From contig NC_134882.1 of assembly GCF_041734735.1 (NCBI RefSeq), positions 26,254,199-26,318,198 of the forward strand: a DNA stretch of 64,000 nucleotides, in the 5' to 3' direction. The DNA comes from Babylonia areolata. Its lineage: Eukaryota; Mollusca; Gastropoda; Neogastropoda; Buccinidae. Within the stretch, counting starts at the first letter, position 1. Every line of letters starts with the position of its first letter. Shown here one piece after another: positions 35,561 to 48,010 of the stretch. Under the pieces are notes generated by a model. It worked only from the letters and a program-made list of their open reading frames with translations, was not told the origin of the DNA and did no database searches. Made by a program: the position numbers and the translations under genes.

Positions 35561-36599
35561 AAACAAAACAAACACCACATGAACTTTCGCAAAAGTCAGA
35601 CCAACAATATAAATACAAGCATAAATGCTGTAAGATAATCTCTCTGCACTCCAAATGAAAAAAATCCAAAATAGCCTACCAAACGCAGCTAGAACTATAC
35701 AGACCTGATAAAAACAAACTGGCCTTAAAAGGAGAGATTTTAAGTTTAAATTCCTTTATAATTACTCAGACACTAATTATTCAAACATGACTTTAATATC
35801 ATCATTATTATTATCATTGTTGCTTTTGTTGCTGTTGCTGTTGTTATGAGAAGGCATAATTCATTTTTTAAAAAGGGATTTAGCCTTGACAGATTGCGAT
35901 TTTCCATTTGTGTGTTAATTGTGAGATTGTAATCTACCGAGAAATCGATGATGCTCAATCGTTTTGGGGATAATCATATTTGTTCTAAGAACAACATCAT
36001 CCAGTCTTTCTTATTTAGTCTTTGTTTTTGCACGTGGCTCCCAGTCTGGCGAAGTCCCCCGTCCTACCCCATGCACCACCGCCACAAACACGAACATCTA
36101 AATTGCTTCATATTGATACAATGCACACTTACGTCCCTGCGTATGGAAACTGCCGTGTCGACCATTAACAAAAATCTATGCTGAATTACGAATAATTCCT
36201 CATGAAATACGTACTCAAATCACATTTACATCCTCTCCCCCCTTACACACACACACACAACTGACAGGCAAAAACAAAGCTGCAACAGGTAACAGAACTC
36301 ACTACACCTGGCACACAACACAACCGTGCAGGCAACAACAGTAACAGTACAGGCAGTATATTGTCACAATGATGAAGGATAAATAAATCACACTAACAGT
36401 ATTTCCATACACACGTTCCTATCAAAAACTTAAACACAGAACACACAATACATAAAAATCGATGAACACTACAGAAGAGAAACCATGTGCAAACAGGACT
36501 GGGAAATACTACAGAAAACATGAGACAAGTCTACACTAATCTTTTTTTTTTTTTAAACAAAACAAAAAAACCCACTCAATTAAGCATCCGCGTGTGCGT

Positions 36600-36630
36600 A
36601 TATATATATATATATATATACATATATATA

Positions 36631-36672
<42 letters not shown>
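36600..36672. repeat. (TA)n with central (GT)n
   Basis: TA runs at 36600-36631 and 36642-36672, separated by TGTGTGTGTG. Confidence 0.95.
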
Positions 36673-36673
<1 letters not shown>

Positions 36674-37317
36674 CGTCTGACATAGACAAACAGACACTGT
36701 CCATACACGACTGTAAAGTTTAGGTCACTAATTTAACACAGAAAATAGAATTTTGACATTACAGAACGCACAACAAAACACTGACAGTGAACCTCTGATG
36801 TCAAATATATCACATAATTATAAGATAACTGAATAACGAATTCAGCAGAAGGCAAGAACCCAATTGTTTCCATCAGTGGTCAGTGATCTAAATAAACCAG
36901 AAAGGCACGGAAATACAGAACATTTATATCAAGGTCATGACACAGACTGGGCGGGGAGGGAGAAAGAGAAATCGAAATCAGAACTCTTTTAATTGGGGAA
37001 AAAAGAATGAGCACACAATAAACTCTTTTCATCTTACCGTCACAAAAGAGAGATGATGAAGAAATAATCAGAAAGAGATAGAGGAGAGAAGAGGAGGGGG
37101 GGGAGAGGAGGGAGGAAAAATAGCAAAATATATTATTTGCTTTGAATTGAAAGGCGTAAAAACAATTTCTGTTTATAAAATTTCAAATAAGAACCTGTGG
37201 TAATCTTCCTTAAAAGGGGATAGGCTATTTTTGTCTTTTAAATAATCGGGGATTTCATTCCAAAGGGATGTTTTACATTATTCCATTGATGAAGACAACT
37301 TCAAGAAGGCCGTTGGA

Positions 37318-38175
37318 CAACTGTCATGCCCTAGGGGCCTGGGGACAATTCTGTCGTGCCCGAGAGGCCTGGGGACAATTCTGTCGTGCCCTAGGGGACT
37401 GGGGACAATTCTGTCATGCCCGAGAGGCCTGGGGACAATTCTGTCGTGCCCGAGAGGCCTGGGGACCATTGTCGTGCCCGAGAGGCCTGGGGACAATTCT
37501 GTCATGCCCGAGAGGCCTGGGGACCATTGTCGTGCCCGAGAGGCCTGGGGACCATTGTCGTGCCCGAGAGGCCTGGGGACAATTCTGTCATGCCCGAGAG
37601 GCCTGGGTTCCATTGTCGTGCCCGAGAGGCCTGGGTACCATTGTCGTGCCTGAGAGGCCTGGGGACAATTCTGTCATGCCCGAGAGGCCTGGGGACCATT
37701 GTCGTGCCCGAGAGGCCTGGGGACCATTGTCGTGCCCGAGAGGCCTGGGGACAATTCTGTCATCCCCGAGAGGCCTGGGGACCATTGTCGTGCCCGAGAG
37801 GCCTGGGGACCATTGTCGTGCCCGAGAGGCCTGGGGACAATTCTGTCATGCCCTAGGGGACTTGGGACAATTCTGTCACGCCCTAGGGGACTGGGGACAA
37901 TTCTGTCATGCCCTAGGGGACTGGGGACAATTCTGTCGTGCCTGAGGGGCCTGGGGAAAATTCTGTCGTGCCCTAGGGGACTGGGGACAATTCTGTCGTG
38001 CCTGAGGGGCCTGGGGACAATTCTGTCGTGCCCAAGAGGCCTGCGGACAATTCTGTCGTGCCCAAGAGGCCTGCGGACAATTTTTGTCGTGCCCAAAAGG
38101 CCTGCAGACAGTTCTGTCGTGCCCAAGAGGCCTGGGGACAATTGTGTCGTGCCCAAGAGCACTCTGGACAATTAC
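37318..38175. repeat. 30/28-bp minisatellite, about 29 copies
   Basis: Unit is GTCATGCCCGAGAGGCCTGG plus GGACAATTCT (30 bp), alternating with a 28-bp form GTCGTGCCCGAGAGGCCTGG plus GGACCATT. Right-hand units have CCCAAGAGGCCTGCGG. All long frames are repeat artefacts. The array ends about 120 bp from exon 38297-38352. Confidence 0.94.
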
Positions 38176-38296
38176 GTCTCAAAGTAACATGCAGGTGCAG
38201 GGAGTGAAGTACACGGAAAGAAAGGTGCAACAAATGGGACAAAGACAGCCATGTGTACCCCCCGGCACCCATGGCTATGGTCAACACGACACGTAC

Positions 38297-38352
38297 CCTG
38301 CTTGTTGGCGCTCAGTGGCAGAGGACGCAAACAGCTGTAAGACACCGTCTTC
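38297..38352 (-). CDS. OTUD4: OTUD4-like, 56-nt exon completing the Tudor domain
   Basis: The acceptor TTGTGTGTGTTGCAG/GAAGACGG and donor AAGCAGG/gtacgt enclose G AAG ACG GTG TCT and so on. The AA carried from the Tudor exon plus G gives Lys, then KTVSYSCLRPLPLSANKQ. The joined text FIEELGEKKTVSYSCLRPLP lines up with ALG13 FIEELAEKHVVPLANLKPV and OTUD4 EELGKKHTSKNLKAPPP as I recall them. This fixes both phase and order even though the exon is tiny. Confidence 0.8.
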
Positions 38353-38962
38353 CTGCAACACACACAAATTGTCAAGCACCATATCCTCTTGCTTTCAAAA
38401 CACTGTGTTCAAAACAGTTTGGATTCATCAAACTTCATGATTTTTTCTTTCTTTTTTCGGGAGGGGGCATGGGTGGGTGGGGGGGAGTGCAGGGCGTTCC
38501 CTATCATGCAGTCCCATAAAATACACAGATGAAGGGCTAATATTCCACCCCTCTTCCCACTCCAACCCTGTGCCCCCAACCCTCCTCTCTCCTTTTCCCT
38601 TTTTCATTCCCCTTCAGTCTCCCCCCCCCCCTCCTCTCCCCATCCACTACTGTTTTCTTTGTGAAATGTGAGGGGAGGTGTAGCACGGACGTGAGTGTGG
38701 CTGTTATGTGTGTGTATGCTCTCCTCCTTACCTCACCACTTTCACTCACCCGCCTCCCTTCCCAGGCTTATCTTAATAGTGATGGGTTCTTTTCCCTTTT
38801 GTCACTTTGAGGAAGCCTGATATAGGGAAAATTTGGTGAAATCAAACTAGTGGGATGACAGGCAAGCCTAGTGTTTTTCTTCATCTTATCTAAAAAAAAA
38901 AATCATCCGTCTACCTTAGTGAATGCCAATCCTGGAAGGTGCGGCGCCTATACCCCCCACTC

Positions 38963-39012
38963 TCTCCACACACACACACACACACACACAGAGGCGCGCG
39001 CGCACACACACA
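38963..39012. repeat. (CA)n microsatellite with CG run
   Basis: (CA)n at 38968-38990, then GCGCGCGCGCACACACAC. Confidence 0.9.
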
Positions 39013-39338
39013 TATATAAATAGTAGCAAACCAATTCTTCAATCATTTAAGACTTGACAAAACTGAAGTTAAAAAGGAATAACACACAATGTCAATAGGT
39101 AAGAAAGAAGAGAGAAAGCAAGGAAAGAAAGATACAAATCTAAAATGTTCGTGGTCAGCCAATTGGGTGAATAAATTTTCTTTCGGATCCGAACACTCGA
39201 TTCATTACCACGCAGTTCCCACAAAGGGGGAGTCACTAGTGGGTGCGCGGTCCAGGGGACACACTCGTGGATTCAAATTTTCTAACTGTTCTAATTTTTG
39301 AAAGCCTATCAAATTCATATGTTTCAGAACTTAAACAG

Positions 39339-39380
39339 CGCGCGCGCGTGTGTGTGTGTGTGTGTGCGCGCGCGCGCGCA
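39339..39380. repeat. (CG)n(TG)n(CG)n tract
   Basis: GCGCGCGCGTGTGTGTGTGT then TGTGCGCGCGCGCGCGC; alternating purine-pyrimidine for about 40 bp. Confidence 0.93.
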
Positions 39381-39430
39381 TGTGCAAGCTCATGTGCTCG
39401 AGGCCAACTCTTCCATTCCCAGTTTCCTGG

Positions 39431-40096
39431 ACAATGTTGACAGGCTACTGACAACCAAACAAAAACGATGTTGACAGGCTTCTGACAACCAAACAAAAAC
39501 GATGTTGACAGGCTTCTGACAACCAAACAAAAACGATGTTGACAGGCTACTGACAACCAAACAAAAACGAGGCTACTGACAACCAAACAAAAACGATGTT
39601 GACAGGCTTCTGACAACCAAACAAAAACGATGTTGACAGGCTACTGACAACCAAACAAAAACGATGTTGACAGGCTACTGACAACCAAACAAAAACGATG
39701 TTGACAGGCTACTGACAACCAAACAAAAACGAGGCTACTGACAACCAAACAAAAACGATGCTGACAGGCTACTGACAACCAAACAAAACGATGTTGACAG
39801 GCTTCTGACAACCAAACAAAAACGATGTTGACAGGCTACTGACAACCAAACAAAAACGATGTTGACAGGCTTCTGACAACCAAACAAAAACGATGTTGAC
39901 AGGCTACTGACAACCAAACAAAAACGATGTTGACAGGCTTCTGACAACCAAACAAAAACGATGTTGACAGGCTACTGACAACCAAACAAAAACGATGTTG
40001 ACAGGCTACTGACAACCAAACAAAAACGATGTTGACAGGCTACTGACAACCAAACAAAAACGATGTTGACAGGCTTCTGACAACCAAACAAAAACG
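39431..40096. repeat. 35-bp minisatellite, about 19 copies
   Basis: Unit is AACGATGTTGACAGGCTACT plus GACAACCAAACAAAA. The main polymorphism is GGCTACTG against GGCTTCTG. Two units near 39570 and 39730 lack ATGTTGACAG. Confidence 0.95.
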
Positions 40097-40756
40097 CTCG
40101 ACAAAAGGCACGAACTAAGACATTCACGCACACTCCAGCAGACAATAACACCCAGCAAGCATACATGTATGAAAACACGCCCCGTAACGCTACGCACGTG
40201 CTGAAGAGCACCAAACTGGATAGGCGAGAAGAAATCCAAGGTAAACAGGGAATGTCTGCAAATAGCTGCATCCAGATACATCTAGCTGGCGCAATCAGGT
40301 GCACAGCTTGGCATACTCCCCCCAATAACCCCCTGCTTCGGTCGATCTTTCTGGTGCCCCTGTCATGGACTGATCCACTCTGTTTACCATGGCAACCTGT
40401 TTTACAGTACACCCGAACTCCAGCTTAGTTAAACGAACCAACTGCAGTTCCATACATGCGAAAAATCTTAACAGCGGTGACCGCGTTCTCAAATGCGCAT
40501 AGTATTTTTGAAATGGGTAGCCAGCAGGATTTCACAGTGACTTTACTGTTAATTCATTTGGTGTTTTTTTTGTTGTTTTTTTGCTTGTTGTTGCTTTTTT
40601 CGCTTAGTTATTGACCCCCGTCCCACAACAGCAACACACACATTCTCACACAAACAAAAGGGAGAAAGCGGTCTGGGAGATATGGAGGGGAATGGAGGAG
40701 GGTGCGACACCTGACCCACAACCTTTGTGTGTGTATATGTATGTGTATGTGTCCAC

Positions 40757-40792
<36 letters not shown>

Positions 40793-40962
40793 CGCGCGTA
40801 TGCATGCACAACTTCATGTATGTGTCAAAAATTCTATTGTATATGTGTATATGATTTTCAATTATGTACGTTATTTTATGTACTCCCCCCCCCCCCCCCA
40901 CAAGATTCCTTGTGACTCCCGGTACACTTGGTAATAAAGACATATTCTATTCTATTCTAAGA
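40757..40962 (+). mobile_element. Retroposon 3' tail after TG/CG tract
   Basis: (GT)n(GC)n at 40757-40797, a C homopolymer at about 40885-40899, then TCCCGGTACACTTGGTAATA and AAGACATATTCTATTCTATT. The short repeated tail (TATTC)n after AATAAAG is typical of a retroposon 3' end. The source family is not identified. Confidence 0.5.
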
Positions 40963-41964
40963 TAAAAATTCAGCCGATCGCAAGAGCCGTGGAATTGTTG
41001 TCAACTGAAAGAAAACGGTACACATTAACAATCACAAGGCATCTGACACGTCACGCACTAACCATTCAACAGGTAACAATGAATGACTCAGGCACCCAGC
41101 TCTAAACGCTTCACTCCTAGTGACAGATGAATGTGCTTTTGACTTTACATACTTGTTGGAAGACGAAATCACAGCGCAATTGAACATCCATATCTGCACA
41201 CTTTAGTTTGACCCACCGTCCACTATCCACACACACACGAAGGTGGAAGGAGGTGGTAATTAATTAACACCTGGGTGACAAATTGATCTGTACCTGTTAT
41301 TCCCATCTGCCATCATTAGCTTCATTTTGCATGCACACACACCAGCCATTAATTATCGTATCTCAGTACAAGAAGTCATTAAGCTTCTGTGTGATACATG
41401 TGCTGATCACCAGCCATCTTGTATGCACACACTTTGTGGGGCTCACGGGGTACTTCAAGGTATCAACTTCCTCTTTGATGCGTGACAGGATGTTTCATCT
41501 TCTTTAAGTTTCATGTGGAACATATACTCCAACTTCTTTACTACTCAACGAGATGTTCATACTTCATACGGAACTAGATTTTTTTTATATATATAAATTC
41601 CTCTTTTTTCCGTTTCTAGATATTCCGACTTCGTCTTTAAAAGAACACGTGACTGTATGTTCTTCTTTAATACGTCCTGTTAACTTCTTCTTTAATACTT
41701 AACTGCGTGTTCCAACTTAATCGTAGCGATAACTGTGTATTTCAACTTTTTAATTTTTTTTTAAAAATCTTATGCGTATGTATGCTCAAACACACATGAC
41801 ATCAAAGAAGAATGCACAGTCACAAACGACGTCAGTGAAACGCACGAATGGTTTCAAGATTTAAGCCCATGCCATGACGACAGCAGGACAAGATGTCCAT
41901 GACGTCAGAATGACAATGATGAAGGGGAGGGTGAACCCCACCCACGTTGCATCCTGTCGGCAGG

Positions 41965-42450
41965 GGCAGCACTCCTGACAGTCACACTGACCAGGTGTGC
42001 CAACAGACACAGTCCTGACAGTCACACTGACCAGGTGTGCCAACAGACACAGTCCTGACAGTCACACTGACCAGGTGTGCCAACAGACACAGTCCTGACA
42101 GTCACACTGACCAGGTGTGCAAACAGACACAGTCCTGACAGTCACACTGACCAGGTGTGCCCACAGACACAGTCCTGACAGTCACACTGACCAGGTGTGC
42201 CCACAGACACAGTCCTGACAGTCACACTGACCAGGTGTGCGCACAGACACAGTCCTGACAGTCACACTGACCAGGTGTGCCAACAGACACAGTGATGACA
42301 GTCACACTGACCAGGTGTGCCCACAGACACAGTGCTGACAGTCACACTGACCAGGTGTGCCCACAGACACAGTCCTGACAGTCACACTGACCAGGTGTGC
42401 CCACAGACACAGTCCTGACAGTCACACTGACCAGGTGTGCCCACAGACAA
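41965..42450. repeat. 40-bp minisatellite, about 12 copies
   Basis: Unit is CCTGACAGTCACACTGACCA plus GGTGTGCCAACAGACACAGT, nearly identical throughout. Variation is almost confined to one base (GCCAACA, GCAAACA, GCCCACA, GCGCACA) and CCTGAC/GATGAC/GCTGAC, suggesting recent expansion. Confidence 0.95.
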
Positions 42451-42934
42451 TCACAGCTCTGCTGCCACGCTGCTCACCCTGATCGGGACTGTAACTGGGC
42501 ACAGGACCACGGTTGGGTTGCAATGCGATCTCATTTTAACTTTGCCTAAGTTAAGGGTTTACCGATCAGTGGGCTTTCGTGCAGTTAGGGACGTTATTAA
42601 CGCTGAGCAAACCTGGCGCTGAAAAAGGTCGCTTAAGCATCCCAACCTGGGTCTGTATCCCTCGGTCCACTGTAATAATGTTCTCATCCTTTGGAAACAA
42701 GCTTTCTTTTCACCTCAGTCATCGACCACTGTCCTCAGTATTTTCTCAAACAGTTTCAATACTCTTTCCCAAATGGCATCAACCCTCAGAGAAAACTGAC
42801 GGTTTTTTTTCACCTTTGGTGTTATTTCAAATACACTGTTAAGCATGTCATCCTTTCTTTTGTTTTCAGGTTAGCCATGCTAATGGGATGGAGAAGGCAA
42901 GGCAGCCTTTTGTTTATTTCAGATTTTCTGTATT

Positions 42935-43060
42935 AAGTTTCAAGCAAGCGTCGAGAAGTCCGGACTGACCCATGTAAGCTACACCTAATCTGCTTTCAAA
43001 CAAAGGAAGCAGATGCCTAACCTACGCATAAACCCAACATGCTGGTCTGGCTGTTATCTG
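42935..43060 (+). mobile_element. Repeat family C fragment
   Basis: Contains GTCCGGACTGACCCATGTAA, GCTACACCTAATCTGC and GCAGATGCCTAACCTACGCA, then TAAACCCAACATGCTGGTCT. It matches, in opposite orientation, the piece at 52618-52800, and the piece at 49372-49495. This looks like the common snail SINE 3' region that ends with a GATCCATATACGCTACACC-type motif. Confidence 0.65.
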
Positions 43061-43904
43061 TACTAAGAGTAAAGACACAGAACAGATGATCTGTTTCCCT
43101 CAGTCGTCTACAGAAATATCAAACAAGACGAGGATTACTGACAACACGTGCACAGATCGGCAAATGAAGGACAAGACAGGCCACCACCACCCCAAACAAA
43201 TGTTAACGGCTGACCCTGAACAGCAAAGCACGCGCCCCAGGTGCACAAGTCCAGCTGGTAAAAACGTGAGCCAGGATTTCGGCCCGTGCCCCTCAAGGTG
43301 AGTGAGGCCGGGACAATGACAAGCCCTGTCTTCATCACCTGACCACAGGGACTGGAGGGAGCCGGCAGGGGGGCAGGGAAGGGGGAAGGGCGTCAACCAG
43401 CATTTCTACATCTATCCATGTGGCAGGATCAGACGGAGCAAGTGGTCAGCAAGTCACGGGGCAGCCTCCTCAAGTCACCACCACTCTCCTCCTCCCTCCC
43501 TCCCCAACCCGCTAGCTGAAATTAAGAGGGGTGGAGGGGGCAGGGGCCACAACGCGAGTAGCCACGACCAATGGCGCGAACTACCGTGCGTGTGTGTGTG
43601 TGTGTTGTCTTCAGTTTAACGTCTTTCCACTTGAAGTGATATTAGACAGGGGAAAAAACAAAACAAACAAAACCCACAAAAAACAAAAAACGTGGGGATA
43701 GGGGTTGTGGGAGGGGGAGGGGTAAAAGTGTGTGTATGTGTGGGGGGTGAATAGGGAGAGACAACGCTAGGGGAAAATGGAAACGTTATAAACGCCAACA
43801 TCAAACAACTATAACAAATGTCCTGTAGGACTACGCAGCAAACCTGCAATAACAAATAACATATTGGAACTGTTAATAACACATTCAAAAGAACTTTTGG
43901 TGCA

Positions 43905-44335
43905 GTCTGGCAAAAAAATTTAGATTCTGAATTCGAATATTACATGATTGCTAGAAATATGTTCACATATGCATCTGACATCTTTACTGAACTTAGTCAT
44001 AAAAGCGTTCAGTTTTATCCTGTTTGATAATGTATGAATCTGCCTTAATGTTATTGAATTACTGTATGTATTTGGCTGATTGATAGTTCCCGGTTGTTGA
44101 ACATTAATTACACTATGGTTTAAAGCTTTGCCCTTTTCCTGGTATAATTCTCTGACTTTGTTCCACAATGTGTTTTTTTCTAGTATTCGATAACCCTCTT
44201 GTACAGACAGAGGCACATCAAGTTCTATGGTTCCCTGTTCGTTTTTTGCTCCTTTTCTTGCAGCCCTGTCAGCCCATTCATTGTACAGAATACCAAGATG
44301 TGAAGGAACCCAGCAAAATTAGCTCAGCCAAGACA
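43905..44335 (-). mobile_element. LINE 3' fragment with RNase H end
   Basis: Minus translation: WVPSHLGILYNEWADRAARK (an RNase H segment of the WxPSHxGIxGNExAD type), then GAKNEQGTIELDVPLSVQEG, YRILEKNTLWNKVRELYQEK and IKLNAFMTKF. This is the C-terminal RNase H and tail of a non-LTR element. A frame break lies between the two halves. The rest of the element is absent. Confidence 0.75.
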
Positions 44336-44585
44336 GCTGCTCAGTGCTGGTGGAGGACGTGGGGGGGTGGGTCACAGGAGTTGTGGAGAAGGGGGAGGGG
44401 GCGAAGGATGGTGAACGAAGTGGATCCGACACCCATGAAGTGATCTCGTTTGAAAGATCGAATGAACGTAAGCAAGCAAGCAAGCAAGCGAGCGAGCGAG
44501 CAGGCAAGCGCGCGCGCGCGCGCACACACAGATGAATATTTATATCGCTCAGTGATCGCTCATGCTTGTCACGCTTCCAAAGCTT

Positions 44586-44587
<2 letters not shown>

Positions 44588-44619
<32 letters not shown>
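44588..44619. repeat. (GA)n microsatellite
   Basis: About 15 GA units after CTTCACA. Confidence 0.93.
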
Positions 44620-44621
<2 letters not shown>

Positions 44622-44639
44622 ACTGAAACTATTTAATGT

Positions 44640-45120
44640 CATCAGCATAAATGCCATAATGACATGGGGTTCACGATTTCATGGGCATTGTCAACGAAAA
44701 ATAGATATTTAGGGACCATCTTAGACAATAAGCTGACTTTTGACAGAAATGTTGATTCCATTCATAAGAAATGTCAATCTAGAATTTTTTGCTTACAGAA
44801 GCTTAGAAATGTTGGTATAAATTCAAATATTCTTCAAAGTTGTTATCGATGTTGTATCGAGTCCGTGTTCACAGTTTCATTTATGTGCTGGTATGGAAGT
44901 TTGGGAGTGAGGAGTAAGCGTGTTTTGAACGATGTCATGAGTGTATGCAGTAAAATTGTGGGGGTGAAACAAGCTAGTACGCAAGAGCTGTATGAAAGTC
45001 GAGTGGTTAAAAAAAGCAGGCAGATAGCAACTGACGACACCCAAGTATTATGAGCTATTGCCATCAGGATGACGCTACAGAACTTTTAAGTTGAAATCCA
45101 GACCTCTGAAGACTTTTATT
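44640..45120 (+). mobile_element. LINE fragment, RT C-terminal region
   Basis: Plus translation at 44670-45052: NRYLGTILDNKLTFDRNVDS, IHKKCQSRIFCLQKLRNVGI, YRCCIESVFTVSFMCWYGSL, VCSKIVGVKQASTQELYESR. The YLGTxxDxxLxF motif and the following region are typical of the thumb of non-LTR reverse transcriptases. The copy is 5'-truncated and ends at a stop before the usual ORF end. Confidence 0.8.
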
Positions 45121-45151
45121 CCACGTTCAATCCACCTTTTAAATTCTTGAG

Positions 45152-45154
<3 letters not shown>

Positions 45155-45194
<40 letters not shown>

Positions 45195-45258
45195 CGCGCG
45201 CGTACTCTCATGTGAGACGTGTTAAAGTCCGTGCATGATAGGCTGTACCTTGTTCTAG

Positions 45259-45299
<41 letters not shown>

Positions 45300-45322
45300 C
45301 GCGCGCGCGTGCGTGCGTGTGT
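45155..45322. repeat. Two TG/CG compound tracts 60 bp apart
   Basis: (GT)n then (GC)n at 45155-45202, and again at 45260-45322, in the same orientation. Each runs about 30 bp of TG into 15-20 bp of CG. Confidence 0.95.
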
Positions 45323-45689
45323 GTGTTTACTGAGCTTAAAAACGTGAATTGTTTATAATGAATGTGCAATATGTAGGAGGAATAATGTGCAATATGCAGG
45401 ATGAATGTACAATGGAATATGTCTAATGCTAACGTCCATATTCTAAATATATTTCTGTTTAATAATTACGATAGGGGGGGGGGGGGAGGGGGGCTGCGGG
45501 TGTGTGCTGATTATCTGGTTGCAGTTTTCCGCAATTTATCTTTATTCTTATCTTATCTGTCTATTATAATCAATGTGCAGTATAGTAGGCTATGTTTATA
45601 GTTATATTCAAATAATTTTAATTCTTTCTGTTTTTACATTAAGAATACTAGTTATTACCTGCAGTGTGTGGATGTATGTATGAAACGGT

Positions 45690-45870
45690 GTATGTGATTT
45701 TTTTTTTTTTTTTTTTTTTTTACATTTGTGCCTTCGTAATATTCATAAAAGCTGTTGTTGACTTTTACAGTTATGGTCCCCATGTTGTCTATGTTGTGAT
45801 AATGCACCTGACCAAATTTCTCCAGTTGGAGATAATAAAGTTATTCTTATCTTATCTTAAATAAACATTA
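45690..45870 (+). mobile_element. Retroposon 3' end with (TTATC)n tail
   Basis: An about 23-base T run at 45698-45721 is followed by TGCACCTGACCAAATTTCTC, CAGTTGGAGATAATAAAG and TTATTCTTATCTTATCTTA. The repeated short tail is typical of a LINE 3' end. It may belong with the LINE piece at 44640, but the link is not shown. Confidence 0.5.
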
Positions 45871-46289
45871 ACAGAACAAATAAATACCTAAAACACTATT
45901 TTACATGTCGACAACAGTCGCTCAGCGTACATGCATATCTGAGAGAAAGAGTGAGAGACAGAGACAAAGAGACAGAGAGAGAGAGAGAACGATCCTTGTA
46001 CAGAAACGGCGATTGTTGGTTGTTTTTTTTTCACTTGGTTCAGTCTCAACTTTCGTGCCTCTCACACTTCCAACGATTCTGAAACAGACACACACACGCA
46101 CGCACAGTTTCCTACCAAGGACTAACACATCAGGCCAGACAGTGAAATGTCCAAAACCAACACACCTGGACAAGGTATTGGAGAAAAGCTTTCACCCTTC
46201 AGAGTGCCGAGCACAAAGCTGAGTGACAGTTATGTCCCGTTTGTCGCCACTACCGGGGGGCTGTGCCACAGTGACAGTCAGCACTCTGT

Positions 46290-46500
46290 CACCAAGTTAC
46301 TTGATAAACATGAGAACGCTGGCCATTAAGGAGAAGCGTGAGCGAAGGAAGCAGGACTCAACTTCTGGAGACGTTTTCAACACCTGTGGGAAGTGCTGCG
46401 CATCCAGAATCGGCCTCTTCTCCCATATGAGGACACACACCGACAGATAAGCCTGCCTGCCTACTCATCCGTCGGACCGACGGGAGACTCCATCACTTGA
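46290..46500 (+). mobile_element. LINE ORF2 C-terminal zinc-finger-like tail
   Basis: Plus translation: KEKRERRKQDSTSGDVFNTC then GKCCASRIGLFSHMRTHTDR and stop. The C..C-x-SRIGLxSHxRTH pattern is the C-terminal finger I associate with several endonuclease-RT LINEs (RTE-like). The following CCGTCGGACCGACGGGAGAC resembles their 3' UTR hairpin. No host zinc-finger protein is implied. Confidence 0.7.
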
Positions 46501-46734
46501 TAAAACAGCACTTCTGATGTTGAATCAAGGTTCACCCCTCCTGCTTCCGTATCGAGATCTCCATACGTGTGTGTTGCTGCCTCTACCTTCCCGCGAGAGA
46601 GTTTTTGTTATTGTTTTGTTTTGTGTGTATGAAAATAAAAATATAGCAGATGGTTTACCTGCGTGTAACCCCAACGCGCTAACTTCTAAGACATGCGCGG
46701 GATACCCTCACCTAAATCCCATACACTGACGATT

Positions 46735-47075
46735 ATACTCCCACTTTCAAGTCCCGCACTAGACCAGGATTGCTAGACACCCCCACTCCCCTCCACAAGA
46801 CCTTGCATGGAGGTCGGGTAGCCTGTCTTTCGGACGAGACGTTAAACCGAGGCCCCGCGCGTAGCATGCGCTTATCGCATTAAAAGAACCCACGGCAACA
46901 AAAACAAAGGCTACTACTGACAAAATCATGCAAAAAAAAAAAAAAAAATCCACTCATGAAGTGAAAGAAACACACCAGTAGACAAACATGGGTGGCAAAG
47001 AACTGTGGCGACGGGCTCCACCCGAGGAGAGCAGCCCGAAAATCACTCAGAGAAATCTGTTACGACAAACAAAGC
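46735..47075 (+). mobile_element. SINE family A
   Basis: Head partly decayed (TTCAAGTCCCGCACTAG). Body: GAGGTCGGGTAGCCTGTCTT, TCGGACGAGACGTTAAACCG and GCCCCGCGCGTAGCATGCG. 3' end: ATCACTCAGAGAAATCTGTT. Confidence 0.82.
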
Positions 47076-47807
47076 ACGATAATAAAATGTAAATCGATAC
47101 TTGTCAATAAACGTTTGAAGGAGAGGGGGATGCAGAAGGGAGGAAGGGAGAGTGGAGTGGAACCAGTGGTGTAAACCTGCTGGAGTAAAAGGTCATCCAC
47201 GTGACATAAATATCAGCCTTGTCAAGGATACCCTCGTCACGTCTTTCCTGACAAAAAAGAAAGTCACAGTTCTCTGGACAGGCATTGTGTGTGGTTTAAG
47301 TAGCACCCGTGTGTCACCCTCTGCACGTATCAGCCACATGCACACAACGCACACACATGCGCGCGCGCACACCCACACAACATTAATTTTCCCTATTTCC
47401 CTGACATTCATCCTTTGCTCGACCGAGCGAAACTCACAGTGAACTTGCTTGTTCCCTGTGCCAATACTGTCCTCGAATCAACCAAGTCGTGTAATACACA
47501 CAGTTCAACAAGCTGTCAAGCTGTAGAGTACAACCAGAGCACGAATCCCCAACGATTTGAACATGGTTGTGTACACACAGTGAAACAAATCAAATTTTTT
47601 CTTTACATGGCAGATCTTCCATGCCATTTTCTCCGGTCTCCATACCATTCGTCCCGAATTCTCCATGAACAGCCACCACCGCGCCTGGGCCAGTTCTGTC
47701 AGATCTTCAGCAGTACACACACACGCATCATTCAAAGTCATGTCACCCAGAACTTCAGCAGAGATCCTTCTGTACTTCGGTGGTGGTGTTCAGCAGTGTC
47801 TGCTCTT

Positions 47808-48010
47808 ATTCGAATGCGCACGTTAAAGATCTCGTTGTGCATCTAAGCGTTCGGTGCACTGTGGAAACGAACTTACCCAGCATGCACACCCCCGGAAACG
47901 GATTGTGGCTACCAACATGGCGTGGTAAGAACAATCATGCAGGTCAAAGCTCACACAGTGGAAGTGGGAGGTGCAGTGGGTGCAGCCAAAGAACGCAGAA
48001 GAGATTTTTC
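47808..48010 (+). mobile_element. SINE family B fragment
   Basis: Contains CGAATGCGCACGTTAAAGAT, AGCGTTCGGTGCACTGTGGA, CCCAGCATGCACACCCCCG, GGCTACCAACATGGCGTGGT, and ends near GGTGCAGCCAAAGAACGCAG. Plus-sense; head missing. Confidence 0.75.

Larger units (their letters stand above)
31316..38296 (-). other. Intron of OTUD4-like gene with LINE, SINE and array
   Basis: The donor lies after CAG G at 38296 (GTACGT). Contents: LINE 3' fragment (31755-32265), (GT)n at 32797-32832, TG/CG tract at 33886-33950, SINE A (34577-34937), SINE B fragment (35430-35560), (TA)n at 36600-36672 and the 30/28-bp array (37318-38175). A possible cassette exon at 33703-33753 is discussed in the findings. Confidence 0.65.

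Noticed and set aside
39431-40096. CRISPR-like array
   Set aside because: Units follow one another head to tail with no unique spacers, and the genome is eukaryotic. The same holds for the other arrays in the window.
43100-43396. Minus frame of 98 codons near CTCAAG/gtgagt
   Set aside because: The good donor is on the plus strand while the frame is on minus; neither strand gives a supported exon.
46380-46450. Host C2H2 zinc-finger gene
   Set aside because: One finger only, with the SRIGLFSHMRTH pattern and 3' hairpin that mark a LINE ORF2 end.
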